From: Sympetrum striolatum
Lineage: Eukaryota > Arthropoda > Insecta > Odonata > Libellulidae
Reading direction: 5' to 3'
Assembly: GCA_947579665.1 (NCBI GenBank)
Contig: OX388350.1
Span: forward strand, 992,001-1,056,000
DNA: 64,000 nt
Shown: positions 1 to 11,739 of the stretch, one piece after another
Layout: each line of letters begins with the position of its first letter
Position numbering within the stretch: position 1 is the first letter of the stretch
Position numbers and translations under genes: made by a program
Notes under the pieces: model-generated
Told to the model about the DNA's origin: nothing
The model's input: the letters and a program-made list of their open reading frames with translations, nothing else
Databases searched by the model: none

Positions 1-3000
1 CTTGCTTTGCTAGAAGATGAATAATAAGACACGGTTTAAGAAAAAAAATATATAAGACCAAATTGCTCTTGGGTTTGATGCCAGGGCACATTACATTTTC
101 TCACATAAGGAATATAAGGGAAAAGTCGGACGGCATTTGAGGCAGTTGCAACCAATATTACTGCTTGAACTTTTGCACATAGTTAGAGATGGTGATCTTC
201 TGTTGTGCTGCATAGTAAGTATCACCAGGAAGTCCTGCGTTCAATGCCAGACATATAAATTGCAGCAAATTTTAAGAATATTTTCAATATTTTATTTTTC
301 TTTTGATGTCCCTCTCGATATGATGTCGACTGTAAATTTGTGTTATTAATATGCTTGCAGTATGCAAGCAACATTTTACTCTTATAAGCTGAAGATGGCC
401 ATAATGTCAACACTCCCTAGCGAAGTCATTAGTAACATTAAATAAATCAACAAATTTCTTTGTAGTTTTCCACTAATTTAATTTTTCGAAATGAATGGTT
501 TGATCTTATGGTATTTCAGGTCATGTTACCTGAATATGACAGTTGTAAACCATTCTTTTTAAAACATTAAATTTGTGGAAAAACATGAAGGACTTTGGTA
601 GATTTATTTATTTAGATGGCGTTCCACAAAACTAGAGCCAGTACACCTTGAGTTTATATTAACACTAAGTTATCAAGTGGATGGAATCTACTCCCTCAGT
701 CTGTCAATGGCTTTTGATTCATATCTACATATGCCCGTATGCAAGTTAATTCTGTGTCAAGTTGACATAGGTTGAGATCTAAAATTCCTGAAGTGTAATT
801 CAAATATATATTCACTGTATTTGTTGACCCCAAAATTGTGGCAACACCTCTTCACCATCTTTGTGTTTCGGATAGAATATCACAGCATATATTGTTGTTA
901 TGAGAATAATTTTTATTGAGTCTCAATTCCTAAAATAAATCCACTTAATCCCTGAAATTTTTCTGATTAACCCTTTCGAGATGGCGATATTCTCTTAAAA
1001 AGCCTATCAGAAGGAAAACTTCTGCTAGACACGGAAGAATTTCACTGCTCATTCATTAGCTTCACATGGAAATATACTAAATGCCTTAATATTAACCATA
1101 GCATTTGGTTAAAAAATTGTACATAGTCAGCAAAATACAAGATTTTTATTTCCATGATAATATTGACAATTAGTGCTACAAATAATTCTTTCGCAAAACA
1201 ATTCCAATAAAATTTTGTTAATAGGGCAGTTAATTATCCCAACGGCCGAGTTTCGTCTGTGTGGTGCAGAAGGAAAGTTCAGAAATCTGCTAGAAAAGGG
1301 CCAATAGGATAGATTATAATATCCAAACGCAATTTATACCTGCGTCATCTATAGATGACAGTCGTTCCTTTGCGTAGGAATATCTCCATCATCTATGGAC
1401 AACAACAGACTCAAAAGGATTAAATAAATAAGAATCCTTTATTTTAGGCATTAGGTTGAGTCAATGTATTTAAGTATTTCTAGTTATTGAGTAAGCCAAA
1501 GTGATATGCTCTTTTGAAGAAATATGGGATGAGGAGATGCGAAGGAAAAACTGGTTTAAGAGTACTTATCCAGATAATGTTAGGGTGAAAGTCATCATTT
1601 GTCATTGATGTTGCTTTTGTAGTAGTAGTAAGGGTTATAAGGTGCCTCGACAGCAAAGGTCATGTTGCACCGTATACATAGGAGATATATGTATCATGAC
1701 ATTATTTTATTTTTAACATAAGTTGAAATTTAAAAATCCGATTCAAATTTATTCTTTAATACTAATATTTTAAATCTATTTTATATTTTTAAATCTGTTT
1801 AATCAATTTTACTTCACGATGCTGCTTTTCATTGTTATTGTTCGCCATTTATAGAACATAATTGAGCGGCTGCACCCAAAGTTATCAAGAATATTTAAGT
1901 AATTGAGATGTCAATTAAAGTTGTTCTCTTGGTCAAATTCAGACCATTTCAATGTTGTATGTAAGTACTTTTCGATAATATTTTAATTTTTTCACTTCTT
2001 TTGAGGAAATTGAGTCAACTTATAAAAGGCAGGACGATGGAGAGAAAATATTGATTAGCTTGTAATCGATCATGAATAAAATCAATGATTTAAATTTACT
2101 TTCATAGAGGTCATTCAATCCGTTTAAGGTATTATGTTAATTTAAATAGAAAAGAAAAATTTGATTCAATTTTTACACGTTCTTATGATTTTAAAATTTT
2201 TCAATGTTTTTATGGTGTCAAGAATTAAACAAATTTTTATGTAGTTGAATAAAATAAATTTTATTTTAATAAAGAAAAATTATTTATATGACAGTAGTAG
2301 TATTTATGATTTAAATTATATCACTAGGTCTGAATGTCATTGAATAACCTCAATTATTACATTCTGTAATATCTGTTACTCTACACTACCAACAGAGGCA
2401 TTTCTAGAAAATAAATAATCTCTGATACTAAAGGAACTCAATACTCAAGGGATGTTGTTTTTAAAAGATATGCACATGAAACGATTTGCTTTCCCTCCCT
2501 GGAATGATTTTGTAGGATTTTCGAAGGAATAAGGTTGTCTTGCCAGCAACTTGTGCCATTAATCAATTCTTATACATGCCGACTTATTTTGATTTCTAGC
2601 TTTCAATGATTTCCTATCACTCCATCTATCTCTCATTAAATTAAAGATGTTTAATTAGATTTGACTGATATTGTTTTTGAATTACTCTACTATATAGACT
2701 CTCCAAAGTCAATAGTTTGAGAAACGGATTTATTCCTTAAGTTATTTGCAGACTGAGAAATAAATTAGAAAGGATATTCATTATTCTCATAATATATTTT
2801 GTATTGAAAATTATTGCTGTCTAAGGGATACTTATTACTGTAGAATGCTTTGTGGGCATTTACTACGTGATATGCCAAGAATACCTTGCTTATTTGATTA
2901 AAGTAAAATTGACATGTCTCAAACTAGGAAGCATTGTGTCATTATTCTTTGCTGTCTTAAATATGGACCAATTTATGTCCCTCCCCTATTCCAGTCCCAG

Positions 3001-4180
3001 TTGTCTGTCTCCCTGTCCTTGGCTGATACACCCTCGGTTCCCTCAATCTCTAATGAGGTTTATTCGCTGCTTCCCTTTTGAGTTCCACTCTATGAAATAA
3101 TTGGCAGTAAATAAACTTCCGTTCGAGATATTGGCGTGCAATCGACTTCAACTGAAAGTTTGAACATTTATCTCAATTTCACTTACTACAAGTTCTTTTT
3201 CTCTGGAGAAATAAAAAAAATTTCAGGCAACACATAAATTGAGCAGAACAAAAAAAAATATCTGAGATTCTGTGGCACTTAAACTATATTTTTCCCAAGT
3301 TTTACAGAATTTTATATTGGATTGTTAGAGCGTATCAGTTTTCAAAATAATTACTGGTGAAACATTTGGGATAAATGTTCTCTTTGGGATAAAATTGATG
3401 TAATATACGCAAGAAAAAAAATAATGCATACATGCAGAGAAAAACTCATCCTTAATGAGAATATATGTATATTATACAAGTGAAAATGAAGTTTCTAGAA
3501 GATAAAAATGTGAAGAATAGCCTACATGTAATAGTACATCTGAACGCATTGAGGAGTTTCATTTTCTCCTCTTTCATCAGCTTCTTGAATCTTTCCTCAA
3601 GTTGTACTTTTATTGTTGCGATTACTGTGTTCCTCATTAATATGTACTCACCTTTGTGATGATAGTAATTTTTCATTGCATTATGAAGATGACAACCTTT
3701 AGATCTAGTCAGGGCTATTGCTATAGAATTTCACATTACAAATAACAATACATAGGAATCAGGGATTGTTAGTGTGAGAAATATTAAATTTAGATGTAAA
3801 TGATGATTTTCTTATTGTTAGTATCGAATTGCCACTATGAGATTTTACATTTACCGATTTGTTGTACATCAACTAAAAATGTTTATGTTATCTTACTCGA
3901 AGAATCCTATTATTATTTTTGGGCAATCTTTTAAGGGTATAAAAGGCTTCGAATTTTTTCACTCTTCAAATTTACTTAGGTATTCATGAATAATGGGAAG
4001 ATTTTATGTTGAGAGATCAGTTTTTGTTTGTCATTGTCATCATACAAATTTTATAATGTATATGCAGGATGCTTTATGAAAGTTATAATGCTAAGTGCTT
4101 GTAAATCTTGTTTTTGATTTATTGTTAATAAACTTCAAGGAATACCTTTGAATCAAATGTGTTTTGTTAATCTCTTTCAG
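1..4180. other. AT-rich intronic sequence upstream of the first visible psq exon
   Basis: No convincing exon was found here. Open frames are short, AT-rich and unlike any family I recognise, and none has good splice borders. Because the first visible pipsqueak exon begins with a splice acceptor at 4180/4181, the stretch just before it must be intron of that gene, and probably all of it is. Exons for the family's N-terminal BTB domain are not in the window. Confidence 0.5.
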
Positions 4181-4256
4181 AATGTTGATGATGAGCACAC
4201 AATGATGATAACTCCAGAACTTCTAGGTCTTATTCCATCTTCTTCAGGACATTCTG
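4181..4256 (+). CDS. psq: pipsqueak-like transcription factor, internal exon upstream of the DNA-binding region
   Basis: This is a 76-bp internal exon. It has a pyrimidine-rich acceptor (ctctttcag) before 4181 and a consensus donor (gtaagg) after 4256. Read in phase 0 it encodes 25 residues with the core TPELLGLIPSS, and it leaves one G that completes an Asp codon (G|AT) at the start of the exon at 6574. The joined frame stays open through all three visible exons (984 nt, 327 residues plus stop). I infer that it belongs to the linker between the BTB domain and the Psq repeats. It could be alternatively spliced. The exon call rests on splice signals, phase match and a protein-like composition, not on a recognised domain, so it is less certain than the two downstream exons. 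Confidence 0.68.
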
Positions 4257-6573
4257 GTAAGGATCTAAACTATGAAAACTTTTATCAACAATTAATTCTC
4301 TTAATCTACTAATTTGCCCGAGTATTTATATTATAGCATTTTATTTAGTATTGCAAGTTAATCTGAACATCAGAAGTTATATTCACTGGCCAGAACTTAT
4401 TCGCTTAAATTGTTTCTAACAAAAAATCAAAAATTTACTAATTAATTTTACAGCATTGATATTTTTTTGCTTTTGTGTCTAAAATTAATCAATTTTGCCA
4501 TTCGCCGCTAGTATGTGTTACTTTGGTTGCTTTTTCTTGCCTTTAATTATCTTTGCATGAGAAAATTTAATAAAATGTTTTCATGGGTGCCAAAAATTGC
4601 ATGGAAGACCACATTTAACCTCTAAAGAAATTGAATTTCTTAGGCTGACATCATTTGTCTTTTGTCTGGCCAGTATATTATTTGCGTCGATAACCTGACA
4701 CACATTTAGGGAATGATAGTTTTTGATTTCAATTTTAGAATCTTATTAAATAGGTGCATCTTATTCTAATTTTTTTCAGTTGTGTTATCATTTTTATTTT
4801 GGTCCGTGCCCATCCTTCATCAAGGAAATCCTCATATTGGGTTTTATTTTAACATCATTTGATACACATTGGTTATGATTGCCTTCAGGAAATTATTCCA
4901 ACGAGCTAAACACATTCTCTTTTGCTTTTTGACTTTAATTTATGCTACGTATTTTACTTAGTATACAATTGCATATTATTGCAAGACAAGAATTAATTCA
5001 AATATTTTATATTCCTTATTTTCCTTCACTATTGAAGTATGAAAAGAAAGAAAAAGATTATTCAGAGGTCATACTGCTTGACCAAATCCCCTTCATTTTT
5101 AACTCTAGCTGATAGAAAGATCTTAAGATTAAAGCACACCAAATCATGCTTTAACAATTTTGGTGTTGTAACAATGTGAATTTTTTGATGGAACCCTGTT
5201 TTTGTGAAGGTGAATTTTGATTTCTAGATAATTTTTCATCAGAAGAAAGTACTGCATTTATTGGTGTATAACATCCACTTATTTTAGGACACTGTATTTT
5301 AGGGCTAAAACCTGTATATGAGTGCACAAGATTTCATTGAGACTCAGTAAATAGGAGGTTGCACATAATCCCTATCGTTTTGTATTTTGCTTCAGTATTT
5401 TTAACGATGAAGAAATCCCTCTGGCGTTTCCAACCAGGTCGTAGAGTGGATCATGTCCAACATTTCAGCTTCTAGTTACACAGCCATCTTCGGGAATGGA
5501 GTGACTTCTTCCCTGAGGACGGCTGCAGAGTAGTTGCTGAAATTTCGGTTCTCATCCTCTCTGCAATCTGGTTAGAAACCCAACACAAATTTCTTCATCA
5601 CATTTACTGGGAAACCACTCAATCCATTTTAAATAATATTTACTACCTAAAAGCTGTTTTAAGGTAAAATCAGTTTGAATATTGAGATCTTGGTTACTAT
5701 CCTTCTATGCGAAGATTGCAATTTGTATCACGCTTTTCTTTATATAATCATGGTGTGTCTTATATGCCAATGCATGATATTTGTCAATTATTATGTTAGA
5801 GGTACTAAATCAATCAGTGATAATTATTATTATGAATTATATTCATTTTTTTCTTACTAAAATGGCATGATAGGTTGTTTTGATTATGCACGATAAAAAT
5901 GTATATTGTTTCATTGGTTTGTTTGAAGTTATGAAAGTTATTTTTTGCAAACCTATTCTGTTTCTTTTGATTGCATTTCTAATAGATTAAAGCTGTAAAT
6001 TGACTGGATTGCTGAGGCTAATTGGATAACTTCGAGGGCTTATTTATTAAAAGTTGCAATGTATGACTGAGAGGATATGGATTCGGCATCAAGAGAAAAT
6101 AATTCCCAATTCCTGCATGGCTTTTTCTACTTATTTCACTCATACATTTAAACCATGACAAATCATCCATAGTAAATGAATATTCATTCATCACAATTTG
6201 ATTTTTTGAAGAAGAACCCATTTTGTTTGTTTGGTCATGCATCATATCAATTCAAACCTGGTGAATGCAGACAGTTAACTGTGAATTTGTAATCATATTT
6301 TGAAATAGCACAGTGTGTTGCTAAAACATTTTTCTAAATGAAAATTTAAAGCTAAAAAATGTGGCTTTGCCTTGAGTATTTCCTGCCTCATTTGTGGCTG
6401 AGAACATCACAACTTTGCATTCACCTTCTCATTATACCATTGTCAATTTTTGGAGGCAAGGCTGACCTAAAGAGAAATAAGGAAGTATGTCACCATCTAG
6501 TTGTGTTTTCCACTGTTCTGACTAATCTCATGACTGCAACCATCTCATGTTACATCAGTGGCTTTGCTCTTAG
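4257..6573 (+). other. psq: pipsqueak intron
   Basis: The intron is bounded by donor gtaagg at 4257 and an acceptor ending ctcttag at 6573. It is AT-rich and contains the foldback repeat at 5406..5599. No other exon or RNA gene was recognised. An open frame on the + strand runs through the acceptor (6558..7019), but its first 16 bases are intron. Confidence 0.65.
5406..5599. repeat. Foldback (imperfect inverted repeat) element with two opposed hammerhead-like blocks
   Basis: The two ends are imperfect inverted copies. The left arm starts GATGAAGAAAT at 5406 and the right arm ends with the reverse complement at 5599. The arms, about 95 bases each, share AACCAG, AGAG.GGAT and ATTTCAGC in the same order. 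Each arm carries a block resembling a hammerhead ribozyme core: CTGAGGA followed by GAAA on the + strand in the right arm, and CCGAAGA followed by GAAA on the - strand in the left arm. This looks like an old miniature element, or two opposed ends of one repeat family. Both copies have mutations in the core or in stem II, so activity is unlikely. Confidence 0.5.
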
Positions 6574-6977
6574 ATGGCAGTGAGGTCTCCGGCACCCCAG
6601 GGGGTGGCGCTGCCAGTGGAGGTGGAAGCAATAACAGCACCATTGGAGGAGGTGGGGTGGGAGGGGGAGGGGGTGGAGGAGGGGGTGGAGGCGTAGTTAT
6701 CAAGGGTGGACCTGGAGGCCCCAAGAACTGGAACCACGAGGACATGGAAATGGCCCTCGATGCACTTCGTACACATGCCATGAGCCTAACCAGAGCATCT
6801 GCCACTTTTGGAATACCGTCCACCACTCTCTGGCAGCGAGCTCATCGTCTTGGAATCGACACTCCAAAGAAGGATGGGGGAGGACCTCCCGGAGGGAAGT
6901 CATGGTCAGAAGATGACTTGACTACTGCCCTTGATGAGCTGAGGGCAGGCCGGATTTCAGCAAACCGAGCTGCCAAG
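6574..6977 (+). CDS. psq: pipsqueak-like exon: poly-Gly linker, Psq motif 1 and first part of motif 2
   Basis: This 404-bp exon has a ctcttag acceptor before 6574 and an AAG|gtgagt donor after 6977. With the carried G it encodes 135 residues. They are a Ser/Gly linker with a near-uninterrupted Gly run (about 6646..6690), then a first helix-turn-helix psq motif starting KNWNHEDMEMALDALR near 6723 and closing with GIPSTTLWQRAHRLGI, then a spacer, then the second motif opening KSWSEDDLTTALDELR. The second motif is cut after NRAAK by the intron. Psq domains are DNA-binding helix-turn-helix modules related to transposase HTH domains; Drosophila Pipsqueak has four in tandem, binds GA-rich sites and works with GAGA factor and Polycomb-group silencing. 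The WQRAHRLGI and later NLPYSSLYGRFKR signatures argue for Pipsqueak itself rather than a single-motif BTB protein. Reading on past 6977 gives only a short intronic extension and a stop at 7019. Confidence 0.9.
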
Positions 6978-7320
6978 GTGAGTGAATACTTATGTGATTG
7001 GATGAAGAACGCATGCTAGTGGTAAAGTTTAGAACCCTTGGATTTCTGTGCTCCAAAGAAATTCTCTTCTACCTTGGGCTAGCCTGTCGTGTTGCTACTC
7101 TAATATGCTAACAATTGATATTTTTATCTAGTATACGCTATATAGTTCACGCTGCCTTTATTCAGCATTTAAAAGCACTATACTAATGGTAACCATACGC
7201 AAAATGGAAAATCATTCGGTACATTATTTCCCATCCATTTTCATCATACCTGTATCTTGTATGAGCATACACTTCTTGATCTATTCATGTAATTGCTTAG
7301 TTATGTTTATAGTGTTTTAT

Positions 7321-7823
7321 GCCATATTTACTCAAAAATAACACACACCCTTCTGAGTCTTTCTTTGCCCAAAAAATTGGGGTCCCTTAGCTCACTTAAT
7401 TGAAGCGCAATACTACTCGTAGCGTCCTTGGCTCAACCTGGTTCCCTCAAATGTTCCACCAATGCCCTATCGATGTTTCACTCATAATAGACTACAATCT
7501 AAATTGTTGGCAAATATTTTTCAAATGAAAGCAAATTCATCAAACTTTTTAAATGATTAAATTTTAATTGGTCAATGTACATTCTCATGTAGGACTTTTA
7601 GCATAAACAACTAACAGTATTTCATACACAGCGTGTATACATATAACTATACATATACAGCGCAATATAAGTGTATAGTAAACAAATATATACTGGTGCT
7701 AATAGTGTGGCCATATGTCTTTACGTGGACATTAGATTCGTGGGCACATGATTTTTCTATTTCTGACGCTTGAATTTTGGAGTCCGCATTATATTTGACG
7801 GTGTGTTATTTTCAAGTAAATGC
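7321..7823. mobile_element. Non-autonomous DNA element with terminal inverted repeats (MITE-like)
   Basis: A left end ATTTACTCAAAAATAACAC near 7326 is repeated in inverse orientation at about 7801..7821 as GTGTGTTATTTTCAAGTAAA. The arms match over about 20 bases with two internal differences. The intervening 450 bases have no coding potential. No clear target-site duplication could be fixed, so the superfamily is not assigned and the ends are good to a few bases only. Confidence 0.5.
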
Positions 7824-8152
7824 CGAATATTTGTATGTACTGTCTTTTCCTTACGGTTTTTCATTTATATAGCTACCCAATTTATCAATTCAAAATGTTA
7901 CAAAGATGTATTTCCTTATCAAACAGCTTGAATGAAAACTGTGATTTGTTGTGGTTATGGACTCTTGGACATTGGTCAATTACTTTTACCTGAATTCCCA
8001 TTTTTATGCATACTATACTTCACGGTGATCTGATGCTTAGTGTGAAGTTGTGTAGTTTAGTCTTGAAGTCATCTCTTAATGAAGTTGAGAAAAAATCTCT
8101 GATAAAATATACTCTGCAGAAAATTGTCTCGAGTGATTAGCCGGGTTGATTC

Positions 8153-8188
8153 CCATCGACGTTTCGGTCGCAGTGACCTTCTTCAGAG
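8153..8188 (-). repeat. Hammerhead-like repeat-end motif
   Basis: On the - strand this reads CUGAAGA (8186 to 8180), one extra A, a 4-bp stem GGUC/GACC with a 5-base loop, GAAA (8165 to 8162), then CGUC. The order CUGANGA, stem, GAAA, short A..U and C matches a hammerhead ribozyme core with a minimal stem III. The extra base between the core A and stem II is not canonical, and the helix I partners pair poorly. It is probably the end of a dispersed repeat. Hammerheads with very short stem III are known in Penelope-like elements; the link here is inference. Confidence 0.4.
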
Positions 8189-8939
8189 TGATACTGTCAT
8201 CAAACATTCTCCACTGCCTAACTCATTGTGAAGTATCATTTACCTATGGCTTTCAGTGAATTGTTGTTTCATTCATTAGAAACTGCTTAGAGGATAATAT
8301 ATAAGTTGAAAACCATTGTTCATTTTGCTGTAAAGCTTTAGTTGCTTTACATATATTCGTAATTACATGGGCTCAACTACTGTGCATTTTATATGTTTGC
8401 GACTTATTGTATTGTAATCGACTTATTGTAAATTAGTTCATTATGATTTATCTGTCGATACTCTGCTTTTTGTGTTTCTAAATTTTTAAAATTCAATTAG
8501 TTTTATTCTTAAGGGTCTTAGCTTTATTGTTTTGTTTATAATTTACTTTTTAACGTTAATACAAGGTGTAGTTTTATTCAATGACTTTATAAGTGTATCA
8601 TTAATGGCTGGTTTCTCTTTTATAGCTTTATCTTTTGGAAAGAGAAAATGTGTACCCTCACTTCATCTACATAGGGTACTTATTTTGTTTCATAATAAAA
8701 GAAGTGATTTTTACTGTAAAGAATTTTTCCTTTGAATTATGTGTTGTCTCCAATTTGTGCCTGAAATATTCCTAAGGGTTCTGTTTTTGGGGTCTTAGTT
8801 CCAAAAAGGAATTATCTTCATAATATTAAGAATTACTATTTATACTATTGAGGATAGCTGGATAGAATTTCTTCTAATCAACGCTACCAGAAAAGCTTTA
8901 CTTTAGACAATGGGCGCACAAACGAATTTTCCATCCAGG

Positions 8940-9885
8940 TTGATTAAAAGATGTAAGAAATCGAGCTGTCGGTGGATAGTATAGAAAAGTTGTTGCGACA
9001 AGTAGACAAGAAGAAAGCGCCAGGACCAGAATGCCATCACATTCAAACAAATGAGCTTGCTCCCCTTCTTTTCATAATCTATAGGAAAATCTTGGATAAA
9101 GGCGTTGTATCAATGTCGTGAAGAAGAGCTCATATCACTCTGATTCCTAAGAAAGGACGTTCCTCGAAACCAGAAGACTACCGTTTAATATCTTTAATGT
9201 CAATTATTTGTAAGACTATCAAACACATCATAGCGAGTTCAATTTAAGTTTCTAAGTGGTAAGGGGGCTTTTAGTCGATATCAACATGGTTTCCGTAAAG
9301 GTAGGTCACATGATACCCAGTTTCTATATTTCAAAAATGCTATCGATCGAGTAGTTATATAAAATTGATTCATAAGTTGATGGCTTACAGGTTTAACAGA
9401 AAAGTTGTTGAATGGATTAAGTAATTTCTCGGAAACAGATCGCAGCGAGTTGTGTATGACGGAATTTTATCTGATGAGGTTTGTGTCACATCCGGTATTC
9501 CATAGAGAAGTGTTATAGGATCAATTTTGTTCCTAATTTATATTAATGATGTTGTGGATAATGTTAAATGCAAGGTTAGGTTATTCACTAATGATACTGT
9601 TGTGTATAGAAAGATTGTAACTCAAGACGACACTGTTTGCAGAACGATCTGAATATTATTTATGGTTGGTGTAGTGATAGCTGATATTTTTATCCCAGTT
9701 ATAAACTTTCTCGATCTTCAGGAGAGAACAAAAAAAGCAATGCAGGGAAGTAGTTGCTTGGACAGTTAGTTTTGGTCATTTTTCCTGCAAAGTATTAGAG
9801 AAGCTAAGAGCTCTCCAGGTCAGAAAGGGATGTGTGTGTTTTACACCCCCTGCCATGTGTCACTGGCGGATTGCAGGGTTTAAAT
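8940..9885 (+). mobile_element. Degenerate non-LTR retrotransposon (LINE) reverse-transcriptase fragment with 3' tail
   Basis: In shifting frames the + strand gives the expected order of LINE reverse-transcriptase blocks: KKAPGPE near 9010, HITLIPKKGRSSKPEDYR near 9140, QHGFRKGRSHDTQFLYF near 9280, then a YINDVVDNVK block near 9545. The catalytic FADD position is eroded to FTND. Stops and frameshifts are frequent. It ends in an eroded form of the window's recurrent LINE tail, with CCCTGC at 9848 and GCAGGG at 9873. The part between about 9690 and 9830 is poorly conserved, so there may be an internal deletion. It is a fossil copy and cannot encode an active enzyme. Confidence 0.75.
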
Positions 9886-11235
9886 GTGAATGTTCAAAGT
9901 AAAATGTAAATTAGTGATTAATGGATACAGTACAACTACGAAACTATCTTTGAATTAACTTTGACTTTATATACGGAAAAAAACTGTGAGATAATTTATT
10001 TGTTATTAAATGACTCAATTGTAAGTTTTTATAAAAATCACGAGTGACAGTGTTTAGTAGAAACATCAAAAGGCTGCTTTACAAAGAAAAGTTTTGTAGT
10101 AATTGAAGGGCTTGAATTTTATTTCTTCACTTTGTAGATATTCGAGTTGCTATTAACAGGCAGAATAAATATTCTGAAGAGCTGTTTCATATTGTTTAGT
10201 GAAACAAATGTATAATATAGATTAGCAGAATTTTGTATTATTTCTAAACTGGTCAATTTTATAGAGACATTTAAAAGTGAGTTCTCCTGATAAACGGCCA
10301 TCGATAACGGAGGATCACAGCAAGTGTGCTTAAAACTTGTATTTCATTACATTTCAGCATATCTATTCGCAACAGATCTCATCTGTACAATAGGAGAGAG
10401 GTAATTTTAGCAGATGCACGCATACTCAGGGTTTTGTTGTTCCATATATGTCATACCCTGACTTTCATAATCGCAGATGAGATGGTCCTGAAATAATGGC
10501 CCAAAGCTAATACTTAGTTCAGTTACTTTTGATATTTGACTGATATACTTCAGTTCAGATGGTTAGTAAAGTAGCCTGAAATTTTTATGTTTATTGTTGC
10601 ATTTTATACTTTCAGTCATACTGTTACTGCATCAAATCACATTTAAGTGCCAAATATTTCTCTGTATAGAGCTAGAGGAGTTGTCTCTCTATTTATGTGT
10701 ACCTGAATAGATAGTGTTGAAAGGTAGTGTGTTTGATATGAATGCAGGAAATATTAGAGTAGCTTCTCTCTCAGATTTAAAAAAGGAATTCCTTAGATCA
10801 ATTTCTGTAAAAATTTTAAAATTTCCCTTTTTAATGGAAGACTGCTAGCATTTCAAGAGATTTCATTTCTTCTGTTTATTCTCATCATCATTATCTACTT
10901 CGAAGTGGAACAGAGGAAAAAACATTTTTACCTCCTTGACATTAACTGCTGCAAAATTTACTTCTTCTGAGTTGATAATTACAGTTTGAAAGAAGAGGAA
11001 AGTCTTAATTATTTCGGGAAACCATAACGTTCATTTTTTAAATTTGTGCTGTAGGTGATATCCTCATGTATGACTTGTTTTGCTTCAAGTTGAAGATGCT
11101 GCTCTTTCTCATTTCTTTTTTTACTCAAATATGAATTCATGATGTTCTATGATAATTGTATCTTTGTTGAATTTTGACTCTCCTTAGAAGTGCCGAGTTA
11201 GAACCAATATTCTACCAGTGTTTTTCCTCATTTAG

Positions 11236-11739
11236 GTCTACCGTATTCCAAGCAGTACTCTATACAAGATAGCTAGAAAAGAAGGGATCAAGCTCTCTGC
11301 TCCATTCAACGCCACACCCACCACATGGTCATCCGAGGATCTAAACAGAGCCTTGGAGGCAATCCGACAGGGGGTTTCCGTGCAGAGGGCATCTTCAGAA
11401 CATGGCATACCTAGCGGAACTCTGTACGGCAGGTGCAAACGAGAGGGAATAGAGCTGTCAAAGAGCAACCCAGTCCCATGGTCCGAGGATGACATGAACG
11501 AGGCGCTGGAGGCAGTTAGAGTGGGTGAGATGAGCATCAACCAAGCCGCAATTCATTATAACCTTCCATACTCGTCCCTATATGGCCGATTCAAAAGGAT
11601 TCGATTTGAGGCTGAGGGAGGTGGCGTGGAGAGTGGGTCCACGCAAGGTCCTCAAGGTCCGGGCAGTGGCAGTGGGATAATGCTCACCCCAAGTGGGGGC
11701 GGGCACGAGGGCATCGACTTTGAGATGTACAGCAGCTGA
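11236..11739 (+). CDS. psq: pipsqueak-like terminal coding exon: rest of Psq motif 2, motifs 3 and 4, C-terminal tail
   Basis: This exon runs from the acceptor at 11235/11236 to TGA at 11737..11739 (167 residues). It opens with VYRIPSSTLYKIARKEGI, completing Psq motif 2. Motif 3 starts at TTWSSEDLNRALEAIR and closes with GTLYGRCKREGIEL. Motif 4 starts at VPWSEDDMNEALEAVR and closes with NLPYSSLYGRFKRI. In the visible 327-residue product the motifs lie at about 76..123, 134..180, 189..236 and 239..286. A Gly/Ser-rich tail of about 40 residues ends DFEMYSS. The four motifs are intact, with the conserved Trp at the head of each and the Ala-Leu (..AL..) pair of the first helix. The product should be a nuclear, sequence-specific DNA-binding protein; the BTB dimerisation domain is not visible here. 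Confidence 0.93.
   Translation, partial: VYRIPSSTLYKIARKEGIKLSAPFNATPTTWSSEDLNRALEAIRQGVSVQRASSEHGIPSGTLYGRCKREGIELSKSNPVPWSEDDMNEALEAVRVGEMSINQAAIHYNLPYSSLYGRFKRIRFEAEGGGVESGSTQGPQGPGSGSGIMLTPSGGGHEGIDFEMYSS

Larger units (their letters stand above)
6978..11235 (+). other. psq: pipsqueak intron splitting Psq motif 2
   Basis: Donor gtgagt at 6978 and acceptor cctcatttag at 11235; both flanking exons are in phase 0. The intron lies within the second Psq motif, between NRAAK and VYRIPSSTLY. It contains a terminal-inverted-repeat element (7321..7823), a hammerhead-like repeat end (8153..8188) and a degenerate LINE (about 8940..9885). Outside these I see only AT-rich sequence. Confidence 0.85.

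Noticed and set aside
481..580. Possible psq exon after the acceptor-like gtatttcag near 520
   Set aside because: The frame closes quickly, there is no good donor, and the peptide is not conserved-looking.
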